A stretch of 43,572 nucleotides of DNA from Helicobacteraceae bacterium (GTDB lineage Bacteria; Campylobacterota; Campylobacteria; Campylobacterales; SZUA-545): positions 1-43,572 of the forward strand of contig JAITRJ010000003.1 in NCBI GenBank assembly GCA_031288475.1. Reading direction: 5' to 3'. The notes beneath the pieces are model-generated. The model did not search any database, had not been told where the DNA came from, and was given only the letters and a program-made list of their open reading frames with translations. The position numbers and the translations under genes are program-made. Positions within the stretch are counted from its first letter, which is position 1, and each line of letters begins with the position of its first letter. Below, one piece after another: positions 8,696 through 16,901 of this stretch.

Positions 8696-8757
8696 ATCAA
8701 CGCTTCAGCGACGCAAAAGGGACAATCGGCGAAGGTCAACTGGGGAAACGCGGCTTC

Positions 8758-8982
8758 GTGCGTTGCATATTCGGTTGGTTAGATGTCTGTTTTGCCTATC
8801 TTTTCGCGGCGTATTTGAACGCGAAAAGAGCGGGAATCCAAGATTCCGCGTATGAAGAGCGCGAATTCCTTCTTATGAAAGACTATTGTGATTTTAATGA
8901 CGCGCAAAGCGGTGACCACGATTCCGGGTTTGAGCTGCTTGTCGACAACATAATGCGTAATTTCTGCCGGTTTTCCGCTTAG
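8758..8982 (+). CDS. Possible small membrane protein, relative of the upstream ORF
   Basis: From GTG 8758 the frame encodes 74 residues: FGWLDVCFAYLFAAYLNAKR gives one hydrophobic helix with a basic end, followed by an acidic tail with CDFNDAQSGDHDSG. The helix and the YLN(V/A)K(K)RA end resemble the product of 8585-8695, and the DNA is alike there (GCGTATTT-AACG). The ribosome site is weak and the same frame is open upstream to 8593. Function unknown; it may be a pseudogene. Confidence 0.25.
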   Translation: MRCIFGWLDVCFAYLFAAYLNAKRAGIQDSAYEEREFLLMKDYCDFNDAQSGDHDSGFELLVDNIMRNFCRFSA

Positions 8983-9097
8983 CTCTCAAAATCCGCGTTT
9001 TTACAGCCTTCGGGTTGGCGGAAGAAGACAAAGCGATCCTTCCATCCTCAGTATCGCTGTGCGCGCTGGCGACCGCTGCGTAACCGAACGAGCCTGT

Positions 9098-10510
9098 CTA
9101 TATGGGCAGCAGCCTTTGCCTCGCGCGGTTTTTTTCCATCTGTGCTACGATTTCTCTGAAGCGGCTTTTCGGACTGAAAAACGCCGCGAAGAACCCAATC
9201 GACAGGAGCGTATAGCCCAGATAGGTAGCCCAGGTGCCAGGATCGTTCGCTACGGAAAGCACCGTCCCTTTTTCGTCTCTGTCATACGAGTGTTGATAGA
9301 AGCGGAATCCTTTGTATTTAAGGATGTGGTTCATATATATCCGCTCTTCCCGTTCAGCGCCGTTATCCTGTATGAACACCTGACTCTCGTACGACGAGGG
9401 AGAGGAGGAACCGGGGTAGCGCTTGAGAATGAATTTGTTCAGCTTCAGCGCAAAAGGCAGTTCCACCGCCATCGCGCCGTAAGATATGTTAAATTTTCTC
9501 TCTCCAATCTCCACCTCTGCTACTCTTCCTTCATTCGGGCTGCCGCCTAAAAGCGCCACCTCTGCCGTTTCGCCTTTGTGAGATATGTCCGCGATTACCG
9601 CGCTCATACCGGTTTTGCCTTGTGCAGGCACTACTCTTTTTACCGCGCCTGCCAGATTGCCGCGCAAAGTCAGCTTAACGCCATCGATCGTAGAATATTC
9701 GGCGCCGGAGTCAAATGGGTGAGGCGTATGCGCACGGATGCTGGATGTCTCCTGCGTATCTATATCGGTACGGATTAGATCGGAATGCGCTTTGACGCTG
9801 AGATCCGCCGCGTCGCGACTGATCACGATCGAGGGCTCTTTAAAGTTGAAAGCGCTGCCAAAGCCTAAAAGCGTCACCCCAAGATCGACATACTCATCTT
9901 CAAAAAGCTCCACAAGCATAGGAGCTTCCGCCCCTGTCGTTACCACGATTGAAATAAACGCTTTTCCGTTCGGATCAGGAACAATAGCTTCCGCTGCGTT
10001 GGGGTAGAACGCCTTCGTTTTGATCTCCACGGGAGCGCCCCCGCCTAGATTCGCGCTGAAGCTGCGGCTGTGCGAACCAATTGGCGAAAGAAGAATGGGA
10101 AACGAATCTCTTAAACCGGAACTGGAGATTTTAATATAGGAATCGGAAGTTAAAAAGGCATCTGCGCTCTCCCCCTCCCGTATGTACATCAGCCCTTCGT
10201 ATCCGTAGTGCCGCGTGATAAACGCTCCCAGCATAATGATGATAAACGAGCTGTGAAAAATAAATACGGGCATCTTATCCTTTTGCCACATATTAAACTT
10301 GGTCATATTTCCCAAAAGCGTCAGTGCCAGCAGAAACAGCGTGAACGTAAACCATGCGCTGTTGTAAACCGCCGCGCGGGCGGCGGCGGAGCCAAAGTCG
10401 TTTTCTATAAAAGTCGCCGCCGCGCAGGCAAGCGCAAGAAAAACCAACAGAAAGATCGATAGGCGTGTCGATGTCAGCAACACATAGATAGCATTCGACC
10501 GATAGTTCAT
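9098..10510 (-). CDS. resB: ResB/CcsB-like cytochrome c biogenesis protein
   Basis: This 470-residue membrane protein matches the ResB (CcsB) half of the system II cytochrome c maturation machinery, which with CcsA exports haem and attaches it to apocytochromes in the periplasm. There are three N-terminal membrane segments (about residues 10-32, 50-68, 82-102), a large periplasmic domain, and the signature KYKGFRFYQHSYDRDEKG with DPGTWATYLGY entering a final helix near residue 430. In Campylobacter and relatives ResB is usually fused to CcsA in a protein of about 1000 residues; here the frame stops after the ResB part and no CcsA follows. GGAGGAAAT precedes the start; it lies 13 bases after ybeY. 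Confidence 0.85.
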   Translation of the reverse strand: MNYRSNAIYVLLTSTRLSIFLLVFLALACAAATFIENDFGSAAARAAVYNSAWFTFTLFLLALTLLGNMTKFNMWQKDKMPVFIFHSSFIIIMLGAFITRHYGYEGLMYIREGESADAFLTSDSYIKISSSGLRDSFPILLSPIGSHSRSFSANLGGGAPVEIKTKAFYPNAAEAIVPDPNGKAFISIVVTTGAEAPMLVELFEDEYVDLGVTLLGFGSAFNFKEPSIVISRDAADLSVKAHSDLIRTDIDTQETSSIRAHTPHPFDSGAEYSTIDGVKLTLRGNLAGAVKRVVPAQGKTGMSAVIADISHKGETAEVALLGGSPNEGRVAEVEIGERKFNISYGAMAVELPFALKLNKFILKRYPGSSSPSSYESQVFIQDNGAEREERIYMNHILKYKGFRFYQHSYDRDEKGTVLSVANDPGTWATYLGYTLLSIGFFAAFFSPKSRFREIVAQMEKNRARQRLLPI

Positions 10511-10523
10511 ATTTCCTCCGTTT

Positions 10524-10976
10524 TCAGGGGTGAAGTTTAGTCAAGCTTCGCTTGGTCTGGCGCTCAATCAGCGCTGTGGGCAGGCTAAACTCCTTTTGCA
10601 GGGCGTTTTCCGCCGCAATCATTTCGCCTTCATCGCTCTCGTGATCGTATCCCAGCAGGTGCAGAACGCCGTGCAGGAACAATATGGCGATCTCACTCTC
10701 AATCGAATGACCAAACTCCTCCGCTTGCCGCTTCGCTGTGTCGATCGATATCACCACCGAACCAAGCGGCGCGGCGAAAAAACCCTCAGTTGGGAAACTC
10801 AGTACGTCCGTAGCCTTATCAACCGATCGAAACTCCACATTCAGTTTTTCAATCTCTTCATCGCTCGTCAGAATAAGCTCAATCGTTTTTTCACTCAGGC
10901 GCGCGGCAATCTCCTCCAGCGGAGAAAGCGCGATCCCAAGTCCGGTTCTGTTTTCAAAATCGATCATCGCCATCAT
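10524..10976 (-). CDS. ybeY: Endoribonuclease YbeY (rRNA maturation factor)
   Basis: YbeY is a zinc endoribonuclease acting in 16S rRNA 3'-end maturation and ribosome quality control. The metal site is HGVLHLLGYDHESDEGEM, with three histidines in the H-x3-H-x5-H spacing. The start is placed at ATG 10976 (150 residues) because the frame further upstream, to 11033, overlaps the divergent gene at 10994 and adds a non-conserved leader. ATGs at 10973 and 10967 are alternatives. Cotranscribed with resB downstream. Confidence 0.9.
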   Translation of the reverse strand: MMAMIDFENRTGLGIALSPLEEIAARLSEKTIELILTSDEEIEKLNVEFRSVDKATDVLSFPTEGFFAAPLGSVVISIDTAKRQAEEFGHSIESEIAILFLHGVLHLLGYDHESDEGEMIAAENALQKEFSLPTALIERQTKRSLTKLHP

Positions 10977-10993
10977 TGTAGTAAAATCCACCG

Positions 10994-11647
10994 ATGAATC
11001 GTTCCCTGACGTTGCTGAAACGGCTTGCCGCACTCTATGATCTGCGCGATTGCGGGATCGATTACTTTGAAGGCTTCAAAGAGAGCGTAAGCGCCGATCT
11101 GGACGTGAATCTGTCAGAGATGAACCGCCTGATCTCGCAGTGCAGCCTATGCGCGCTGTCCAAGCAGCGCGCGCGTAAGCTGCATCCTATAGGCGGTGCT
11201 AAGAAAGGGCTGATGATCGCGGTGGATGAGCCAAACGCGTACGAAAACGAGAATGGGCGTTGGTTTTGCGGCGAGGGAGGCGAAATGCTTAGAAACATCA
11301 TTGAGCGGGCGATGAGGCTGGCAATCGACGATATTCACCTAACCAGCGCGATCAAATGTCACTCCTTCGGCAATATGTCGGAAGAGTACGTTAAGCGGTG
11401 CGCTCCTTTTTTAACCAACGAATGTGAGTGTGTTAAGCCAAACGCGATCCTCTGCTTTGGCTCATACGCCTTCGGCGCGCTTACCGGCTCGGTTGAAAAG
11501 ATAGAAAAGGCGCGCGGACGCGTTTTCCCATCACCGTTTGGAAGCATTGTGCCGACATTCTCGATCAACCACCTTCAGCGCAACCCCGCTTCAAAAAAGC
11601 TTGCTATGGAGGATATTAATCTCGCCCTTAAAACAGCCGGAATATGA
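10994..11647 (+). CDS. Family-4-type uracil-DNA glycosylase-like Fe-S protein
   Basis: A 217-residue protein of the uracil-DNA glycosylase superfamily, which excises uracil from DNA. All four presumed [4Fe-4S] ligands are present in family-4 spacing: C50 and C53 (CSLC), C122 (IKCHS) and C136 (KRCAPFL). The active-site motifs are degenerate: the usual GEAPG is VDEPN (residues 78-81 region), and the HPS motif is replaced by SIN in PTFSINHLQRNP. So the fold and cluster are well supported while uracil excision is uncertain. Divergent from ybeY by 17 bases; its 3' end overlaps the convergent tonB-like gene by 20 bases. Confidence 0.8.
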   Translation: MNRSLTLLKRLAALYDLRDCGIDYFEGFKESVSADLDVNLSEMNRLISQCSLCALSKQRARKLHPIGGAKKGLMIAVDEPNAYENENGRWFCGEGGEMLRNIIERAMRLAIDDIHLTSAIKCHSFGNMSEEYVKRCAPFLTNECECVKPNAILCFGSYAFGALTGSVEKIEKARGRVFPSPFGSIVPTFSINHLQRNPASKKLAMEDINLALKTAGI

Positions 11648-12302
11648 CGCGCATCCTTACCCTGACAGGTTCTTTTGGGCGCGGGTAGTCCTTGTAGGCG
11701 GATTTTATTGTTTCGATCGCGTGATCGTCGAGCAGGCTCCAGCCGGTAGATCGTAGCTTCTCAATTGGAGTGATGTCGCCGTTTGGATAGAGCGTAAAGC
11801 TCACAATCGTGTCGCCCGTCATATTTTTCAGCACCGCTAGGCGTGGATAGCCGCGCATTGTGAGATAACGCTGCGTAATCACCTGAATCGGATTTAGATT
11901 CTCTTCCAGAAACTCCCTCTCGCCCGGAGTAAGACTGAAAAGCATCGTTCCGTACAACTCCCCAAGCTCAGAAACGGGTATTGTCAGTTTAGCGGCGTCT
12001 GGAATTGTCATCGGTTCAAATACACGGTTAAGTTCGCTTACCGAAACCGCGTCCGATTCCTCCTCCCCATCTGGATCTTCTGATTTTGCCTCTTTGCTGC
12101 CGACGCTCTGCACAGCGGGTTGAAGGGGATTTTCCGAGGCGGAAGGCGGAGCAATCGGTTCGTCAACAAAAAACCCAAGTGAAAGCGTGATATATCGGAT
12201 CGGCTCAACCGCAAACTGCCTTCCCGTCCACAAAAAGAGCAGCAGAAGCGGCAGATAGATAACAACAGTCGCCAGAAAAGAGAGGAGCGCGCGCGTTCTC
12301 AT
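11628..12302 (-). CDS. TonB-like energy transducer
   Basis: One N-terminal membrane helix (about residues 7-25) anchors a periplasmic region with an acidic, Glu/Asp/Ser-rich linker (about 50-90) and a C-terminal domain containing YPRLAVLKNMTGDTIVSF and a DHAIETIK helix, matching the TonB C-terminal fold that touches TonB-dependent outer-membrane receptors. The linker is not the Pro-Lys/Pro-Glu type of classical TonB. No ExbB or ExbD is adjacent; those are 13 kb away in the Tol cluster, or elsewhere. GGAG lies rather far (11 bases) upstream of the start. Confidence 0.75.
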   Translation of the reverse strand: MRTRALLSFLATVVIYLPLLLLFLWTGRQFAVEPIRYITLSLGFFVDEPIAPPSASENPLQPAVQSVGSKEAKSEDPDGEEESDAVSVSELNRVFEPMTIPDAAKLTIPVSELGELYGTMLFSLTPGEREFLEENLNPIQVITQRYLTMRGYPRLAVLKNMTGDTIVSFTLYPNGDITPIEKLRSTGWSLLDDHAIETIKSAYKDYPRPKEPVRVRMRVIFRLF

Positions 12303-12340
12303 GCCAAAATAACTCCGAGGCTGGGTTTTACGCCTGTTAG

Positions 12341-12346
12341 TATAAA
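12341..12346 (+). promoter_or_regulatory. -10 element for nrdB
   Basis: TATAAA in the context TTAGTATAAAATGG sits 33 bases before the nrdB start. No good -35 is seen, which is common in Campylobacterota. GGGAGG (12367-12372) is the ribosome site. Confidence 0.45.
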
Positions 12347-12378
12347 ATGGCGTACATTTTTTTAGTGGGAGGTTTGGT

Positions 12379-13398
12379 ATGGGCAGGAAGAAAATCTACA
12401 ACCCCACGTCCAAAGAGGGCGTCGCTGATCGCTCCATCATCGCGGGAAACCCGACCGGTTTGGTGGAACTTACGAAAGTCAAATACCAGTGGGCAATCAA
12501 CCTGTGGGACCTGATGCTTGCCAACACGTGGTTTCCTAAAGAGGTGGATATGACGCAAGACGCGAGAGACTACAAAGTTCTGAGCTCGGACGAAAAGCGG
12601 ATGTATGATCTGGTGCTAAGCCAACTGATATTTATGGATTCAATACAGACAAACCAACTTCAGGATAACATCAATCCGATCATCACCGCACCAGAAATTA
12701 ACGTACTGATTGCCAGACAGAGCTTTGAAGAAGCGTTGCACTCAAGCAGCTACGCGGTTATGGTGGAGAGTATCAGCGAAAATACCGAAGAGATATACGA
12801 TATGTGGCGTAAAGACGCAATTCTATACAAAAAAAACAGTTATATTGCGGAGGTGTACGACGATCTGGTACAAAACCCCAGCGACGAAAAAAAAGTACTC
12901 GCTATGTATGCCGTTCAGATTCTGGAAGGAATCTACTTTTACAGTGGTTTTACGGCGATGTATACACTAGCGCGGGCTGGCAAGATGCTTGGAAGCGCAC
13001 AGATGATCCGTTTTATTCAGCGTGACGAAATAAGCCACCTGCTGATTTTTCAGAATATGCTCAATTCACTACGCAAAGAACGCCCAGACCTGTTTACAAA
13101 AGAGATCGAGGATCGGGCGTATCAGCTTTTTGACGAGGCGACGCAATTGGAAGTAGAGTGGGGACAGCATATATCCAACAATAAGATATTGGGTTTTACC
13201 GATCAGATCATTGACCAATATATAAAATATCTCTGTGACAACCGTTTAAAAGCGGTACAGCTAAAACCTCTTTATAACGCGCAGCATCCAATCAAATGGG
13301 TGGACAAATTCAGCCAGTTCAATGATCAGAAGTCCAACTTTTTTGAGGCGACTGTAAGCAATTACTCAAAGGGAAGCCTCACGTTTGACGACTTCTAG
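12379..13398 (+). CDS. nrdB: Ribonucleotide reductase class Ia beta subunit
   Basis: NrdB houses the diiron-tyrosyl radical that NrdA uses to reduce ribonucleoside diphosphates. The six metal ligands can be placed: D87 (FMDSIQ), E118 and H121 (SFEEALH), E183 (LEGIYF), E217 and H220 (RDEISH). The radical Tyr is Y125, four residues after H121 as in E. coli, so this is a normal Fe-Tyr enzyme. The C-terminal DDF tail would dock to NrdA, which is not in the window. It has its own promoter and a terminator at 13416. Confidence 0.95.
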   Translation: MGRKKIYNPTSKEGVADRSIIAGNPTGLVELTKVKYQWAINLWDLMLANTWFPKEVDMTQDARDYKVLSSDEKRMYDLVLSQLIFMDSIQTNQLQDNINPIITAPEINVLIARQSFEEALHSSSYAVMVESISENTEEIYDMWRKDAILYKKNSYIAEVYDDLVQNPSDEKKVLAMYAVQILEGIYFYSGFTAMYTLARAGKMLGSAQMIRFIQRDEISHLLIFQNMLNSLRKERPDLFTKEIEDRAYQLFDEATQLEVEWGQHISNNKILGFTDQIIDQYIKYLCDNRLKAVQLKPLYNAQHPIKWVDKFSQFNDQKSNFFEATVSNYSKGSLTFDDF

Positions 13399-13415
13399 TC
13401 CGTCGGTCTGAAAAC

Positions 13416-13451
13416 ACGGGAGATCGGCTTTGCCGCCATCCCGTCTTTAAT
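13416..13451 (+). terminator. Intrinsic terminator after nrdB
   Basis: ACGGGA (13416-13421) pairs with TCCCGT (13439-13444); inside, after a GAT/CCA internal loop, CGGC pairs with GCCG around TTT. CTTTAATT follows. It separates nrdB from the rplU transcription unit. Confidence 0.6.
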
Positions 13452-13463
13452 TAGGGAAGCTGT

Positions 13464-13493
13464 TTGGCGCGTTAAGCTTTGTTTGGATAAAAT
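13464..13493 (+). promoter_or_regulatory. Promoter for the rplU operon
   Basis: TTGGCG (13464-13469) is followed after 16 bases by GATAAA (13486-13491), or after 18 bases by TAAAAT (13488-13493). It lies directly between the nrdB terminator and rplU and would drive the long block that follows. AAAGGCAGG is the rplU ribosome site. Confidence 0.45.
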
Positions 13494-13533
13494 CGCGCTT
13501 TAATTTTCACAGCTAGGTAAAGGCAGGCATCTT

Positions 13534-13845
13534 ATGTACGCGATTATCAAAGCCGACGGACGGCAGTATAAGGTTTCAGAGGGCGATATCGTGCTGTTTG
13601 ACAAGATGAGCAAGGAGCCTAAAACGGCGGTCAGTTTTGATGATGTAATGCTTATTTCGGATAACGGCAATCTAACGGTAGGCGCTCCGCTGATCAAAGG
13701 CGCAAAGGTGCTGGGCGAGGTGATTAACGAGGGGCGCGGTAGAAAGGTGATCGTTTTTAAGAAACGCCGCCGTAAGGACAGCAAGCAGAAACGCGGTTTT
13801 CGCCGCGATTTCACCCGCGTAAGAATCACGGGCATTTCGCTGTAA
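13534..13845 (+). CDS. rplU: 50S ribosomal protein bL21
   Basis: bL21 binds domain V of 23S rRNA in the large subunit. The 103-residue protein opens with [17 protein letters not shown] and has the family's C-terminal basic stretch [14 protein letters not shown] followed by FTRVRITGI. It is the first gene of the conserved pair with rpmA, 24 bases ahead. Confidence 0.97.
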   Translation: MYAIIKADGRQYKVSEGDIVLFDKMSKEPKTAVSFDDVMLISDNGNLTVGAPLIKGAKVLGEVINEGRGRKVIVFKKRRRKDSKQKRGFRRDFTRVRITGISL

Positions 13846-13869
13846 CCATAATATAGTTAAGGATAGCCA

Positions 13870-14130
13870 GTGGCACACAAAAAAGGGCAGGGCAGTACGC
13901 AGAACAACCGCGACTCAATCGGTCGGCGGCTTGGGGTCAAGAAGTTTGGCGGCGAGTTTGTTCGCGCTGGCGGCATTATCGTCCGCCAGCGAGGCACGAA
14001 AATTCATCCGGGTACGAATGCAGGTCTGGGCAGGGATCATACGATCTTCGCGCTGATTGACGGGCATATCAAATTCGCGCAGAAGGACGCCAGTCGCAAG
14101 AAGGTTTCGGTCGTTCCCGTCGGTAAGTAA
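13870..14130 (+). CDS. rpmA: 50S ribosomal protein bL27
   Basis: bL27 lies near the peptidyl transferase centre. The 86-residue sequence starts [18 protein letters not shown], with the conserved [15 protein letters not shown] and [10 protein letters not shown] segments. It starts with GTG behind AAGGA. There is no N-terminal extension of the kind cleaved in Firmicutes. Confidence 0.97.
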   Translation: MAHKKGQGSTQNNRDSIGRRLGVKKFGGEFVRAGGIIVRQRGTKIHPGTNAGLGRDHTIFALIDGHIKFAQKDASRKKVSVVPVGK

Positions 14131-14141
14131 TCTTTTATCTC

Positions 14142-14157
14142 GCCCCGTTCGTGGGGC
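14142..14157 (+). terminator. Small hairpin between rpmA and obgE
   Basis: GCCCC (14142-14146) pairs with GGGGC (14153-14157) around GTTCGT. Only TTCTC follows, so it is more likely a weak attenuator or mRNA-stabilising hairpin than a full terminator. Confidence 0.35.
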
Positions 14158-14177
14158 TTCTCAGCTAAGGCATTTGG

Positions 14178-15266
14178 GTGTTTATTGACAGCGTAGAGGT
14201 TACCGTATCATCGGGCAGGGGGGGCGCGGGCTGCGTCTCATTCCGCCGCGAAAAATATGTGCCACAGGGAGGTCCCGATGGCGGCGATGGCGGCGATGGC
14301 GGCGATTTGATCTTCACCGTGGACAATAACACAGACACGCTCTCGCGTTATCGTGGGCATCATCGCTTCAAAGCGCAAAACGGCGAGCAGGGCGGATCGC
14401 ACAACAAAACGGGCAGAAGCGGTGAGGACCTGATACTCAAAGTTCCTGCCGGCACACAGGTATTTGATGTTGCCAGCGGTGAAATGTTGCTTGATCTGAC
14501 GGAGACCGGCGCAAGCGCTCTTCTGTTAAAAGGCGGAAGGGGCGGTTTGGGCAACGCGCGCTTCAAATCATCCACCAATCAGCACCCCGTGTATGCGCAA
14601 AAGGGACTGCCGGGCGACGAACGCGTCGTGCGGCTGGAGCTGAAACTTATCGCCGACGTGGGCTTGGTAGGCTTTCCAAACGTGGGCAAATCGACGCTTA
14701 TCAGCGCCGTATCCGCCGCCCAGCCGCAGATAGCCGACTATGAGTTTACAACGATTACTCCATCGTTGGGCGTTGTGACGGTCGATCAATACCGAAGTTT
14801 CGTTATGGCGGATATTCCGGGGATTATCAGCGGCGCGAGCGGCGGCAGAGGGCTTGGGTTGCAGTTTTTGCGCCATATTGAGCGTGCCCGCGTCCTGCTT
14901 TTTATGCTGGATACGGCGGGACAACGTTCCCTGAACAAACAGTACGATCACCTGAAAAACGAGCTTGGCGGTTACTCAACGGAGCTGTCCAAAAGGTTGT
15001 TTGCCATCGCGTTTAGCCGCGTTGACGCCGATCCGTCCGGCGCGGCGGAGAGAGTGGAAAAGTTTTTGAAAAAGCTTGATTTGCACCCGGTATCTCCGCT
15101 GCTGTTTGGCGAAAATCGACTGTACGAGTACGAGGCGGACGATTTTGGCAATCAGCCCGCTTTCGCAATGCCGATCAGCGCCGTAACGGGATTTAATATC
15201 GCAAAGCTGATCTTCCGTCTGGACAGGCTGATCTCAAAGGTAAAAAGCGGTGAGAATCGTTGTTAA
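14178..15266 (+). CDS. obgE: Obg GTPase
   Basis: Obg/CgtA binds the 50S subunit and couples ribosome assembly to cell-cycle and stress signals. The glycine-rich Obg fold covers residues 1-158 (GGRGGLGNARF conserved), then the G domain: G1 GFPNVGKST (165-173), G2 TT (191-192), G3 DIPG (212-215). The G4 motif, normally NKxD, reads SRVD (280-283). No C-terminal OCT domain is present; the protein is 362 residues. GTG start behind AAGG. Its 3' end overlaps proB by 17 bases. A G7 run lies at 14218-14224. Confidence 0.95.
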   Translation: MFIDSVEVTVSSGRGGAGCVSFRREKYVPQGGPDGGDGGDGGDLIFTVDNNTDTLSRYRGHHRFKAQNGEQGGSHNKTGRSGEDLILKVPAGTQVFDVASGEMLLDLTETGASALLLKGGRGGLGNARFKSSTNQHPVYAQKGLPGDERVVRLELKLIADVGLVGFPNVGKSTLISAVSAAQPQIADYEFTTITPSLGVVTVDQYRSFVMADIPGIISGASGGRGLGLQFLRHIERARVLLFMLDTAGQRSLNKQYDHLKNELGGYSTELSKRLFAIAFSRVDADPSGAAERVEKFLKKLDLHPVSPLLFGENRLYEYEADDFGNQPAFAMPISAVTGFNIAKLIFRLDRLISKVKSGENRC

Positions 15267-16011
15267 GGTAGGCACTTCAACACTGAGCGAAAACGGCGCT
15301 CTGCACGTGGAGAGGATGGCGCGCCTGGCTGCTTTTTTAGCGCTGGCGTGCGCGGAACACGAAGTATTGGTGGTTACCAGCGGCGCGGTGGCGGCGGGGC
15401 ATACAGTGATGCCGCAGCTTTCCAACAAAAAAACGCCTGAGCGTCAGGCTTTGGCGGCGATAGGGCAGGCGTTGCTTATGAACATTTACTCAAAACTTTT
15501 TGAGCCTTATTCTATCCGCGTGGCGCAGATTCTCATTACCAAGGACGACTTTGTCAACCTCTCTCATTCCGAAAATGTGAAGATCGCTGTCAATACGCTG
15601 CTCAAGCACAAGATTCTGCCGATCTTCAACGAAAACGATACCGTTGTCATTGACGAGCTTCTACGCGGCGATAATGATCAGCTTTCGGCAAAAGTGGCGC
15701 ACTATCTCGACGCCGATCTGTTGATCATATTAAGCGATATTGACGGTTACTACGACAAAAACCCTAAAAACAACCCTGACGCCGCGCCGCTAAAAGTAGT
15801 GCGCGGACGGCTGGATACCGCGCTTTTGAGCGAAGTCCCCACTCCTAACGGTGATTTCGCCACAGGCGGGATCGTTACCAAGCTCAAGGCGGCGGACTTC
15901 CTCGTCTCGCGTGGGCGGAAAATGTTTTTGGCAAGCGGCTTTGATCTCACGCACGCACGCGATTTTCTCAAGACCGGCGCGAGCGAAAAAGGAACGCTTT
16001 TTTGTCCGTGA
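15250..16011 (+). CDS. proB: Glutamate 5-kinase
   Basis: ProB phosphorylates glutamate to gamma-glutamyl phosphate, the first step of proline synthesis, and is the usual point of proline feedback. The amino-acid-kinase fold is complete: KVGTSTLS, VTSGAVAAG, NENDTV, SDIDGYY and GGIVTKLKAA. The C-terminal PUA domain is absent (253 residues against about 370 in E. coli), as in Campylobacter. The GTG start is within obgE; the 3' end overlaps fmt. Confidence 0.95.
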   Translation: MRIVVKVGTSTLSENGALHVERMARLAAFLALACAEHEVLVVTSGAVAAGHTVMPQLSNKKTPERQALAAIGQALLMNIYSKLFEPYSIRVAQILITKDDFVNLSHSENVKIAVNTLLKHKILPIFNENDTVVIDELLRGDNDQLSAKVAHYLDADLLIILSDIDGYYDKNPKNNPDAAPLKVVRGRLDTALLSEVPTPNGDFATGGIVTKLKAADFLVSRGRKMFLASGFDLTHARDFLKTGASEKGTLFCP

Positions 16012-16901
16012 CGCACGCTGTCTTTATGGGAACCCCGCGCTACGCGGCGACGATTTTGCGCGATTTGATCGCCAGCGGCGAGATCGACGTTAGACTGGTC
16101 GTAACGCAGATAGATCGCCCCGCCGGACGAAAGCTGACTCTGACGCCTCCGCCTGTTAAGATCGCGGCGCTGGAGGCGGGCATCCCCTGCTTGCAGCCGG
16201 AAAAGGTCGGCGAAATCGCCGATGCAATCGCGCGGATCAAGCCGGATCTGATCATAGCAGCGGCATACGGACAGATGCTTGGCGACGCTATATTAAAGAT
16301 CGCGCCCTGCTGGAATCTTCATGCTTCGCTGCTGCCCAAATATCGCGGCGCTTCGCCCATTCAGGCGGCGCTGTTAAACGGCGAAGTCTGGAGCGGTTTG
16401 ACGTTGATGAAAATGACGAGAACGCTGGATGCGGGCGATCTAATCGCCTTTAATCAGATTGCGCTGAAGGGGCACGGCGCGCAAACGCTTACCGATACGC
16501 TTGCGCAAAACGGTGCGCGGCTGCTGCTATATGCTTTGCGAAACAGCGATCGGCTGCGCCCTCTGCCGCAGGCGCGCTGCGACGCCTCCTACGCGGGTCG
16601 CTTTAGCCGTGCCGACACCATTGTAGGTTTCGATCAAAGCGCGATCTATCTGAAACGGTTATTGGCGGCGTACGGCCCTTTGACGCTGAAAAGCGGATTA
16701 AAACTGCTCGATCTGGAAACGACGAAGGGGCGCGGCGCGGAGATTGGCGCGATCGTCGAAATAACCAGAAAGGGAGTGGTCGTAGAATGCGGGAAGGACG
16801 CGGCGCTGGTCAAAATGGTACAGGTTCCCTCCAAAAAAGCGGTAAACGCCGCCGATTATATCAACGGAAAGAGGCTTGGCGTTGGAAACATATTATCTTA
16901 A
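16002..16901 (+). CDS. fmt: Methionyl-tRNA formyltransferase
   Basis: Fmt formylates the initiator Met-tRNA using 10-formyltetrahydrofolate. VFMGTPRYA opens the Rossmann part; the catalytic Asn and His are in NLHASLLPKYRGASPIQ, and the catalytic Asp is in LDAGD. The C-terminal OB-type domain follows. TTG 16002 has AAGGA eight bases upstream; GTG 16008, overlapping the proB stop as GTGA, is an alternative. The 3' end overlaps birA. Confidence 0.95.
   Translation: MSVTHAVFMGTPRYAATILRDLIASGEIDVRLVVTQIDRPAGRKLTLTPPPVKIAALEAGIPCLQPEKVGEIADAIARIKPDLIIAAAYGQMLGDAILKIAPCWNLHASLLPKYRGASPIQAALLNGEVWSGLTLMKMTRTLDAGDLIAFNQIALKGHGAQTLTDTLAQNGARLLLYALRNSDRLRPLPQARCDASYAGRFSRADTIVGFDQSAIYLKRLLAAYGPLTLKSGLKLLDLETTKGRGAEIGAIVEITRKGVVVECGKDAALVKMVQVPSKKAVNAADYINGKRLGVGNILS

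Larger units (their letters stand above)
8404..9097. other. Gene-poor stretch between mnmA and resB
   Basis: About 690 bases hold no recognised gene. A possible -10 (TATATT, 8542-8547) and a GGAAGGGAG ribosome site (8574-8582) precede a short TTG-started ORF (8585-8695). A related segment follows in another frame (8758-8982). The minus strand downstream of resB shows no cytochrome c assembly CcsA motif. The region looks like decayed or very fast-evolving sequence. Confidence 0.5.

Noticed and set aside
9059-9550. 163-codon plus-strand ORF opposite the end of resB
   Set aside because: The opposite strand carries the conserved ResB signature; this is a shadow.
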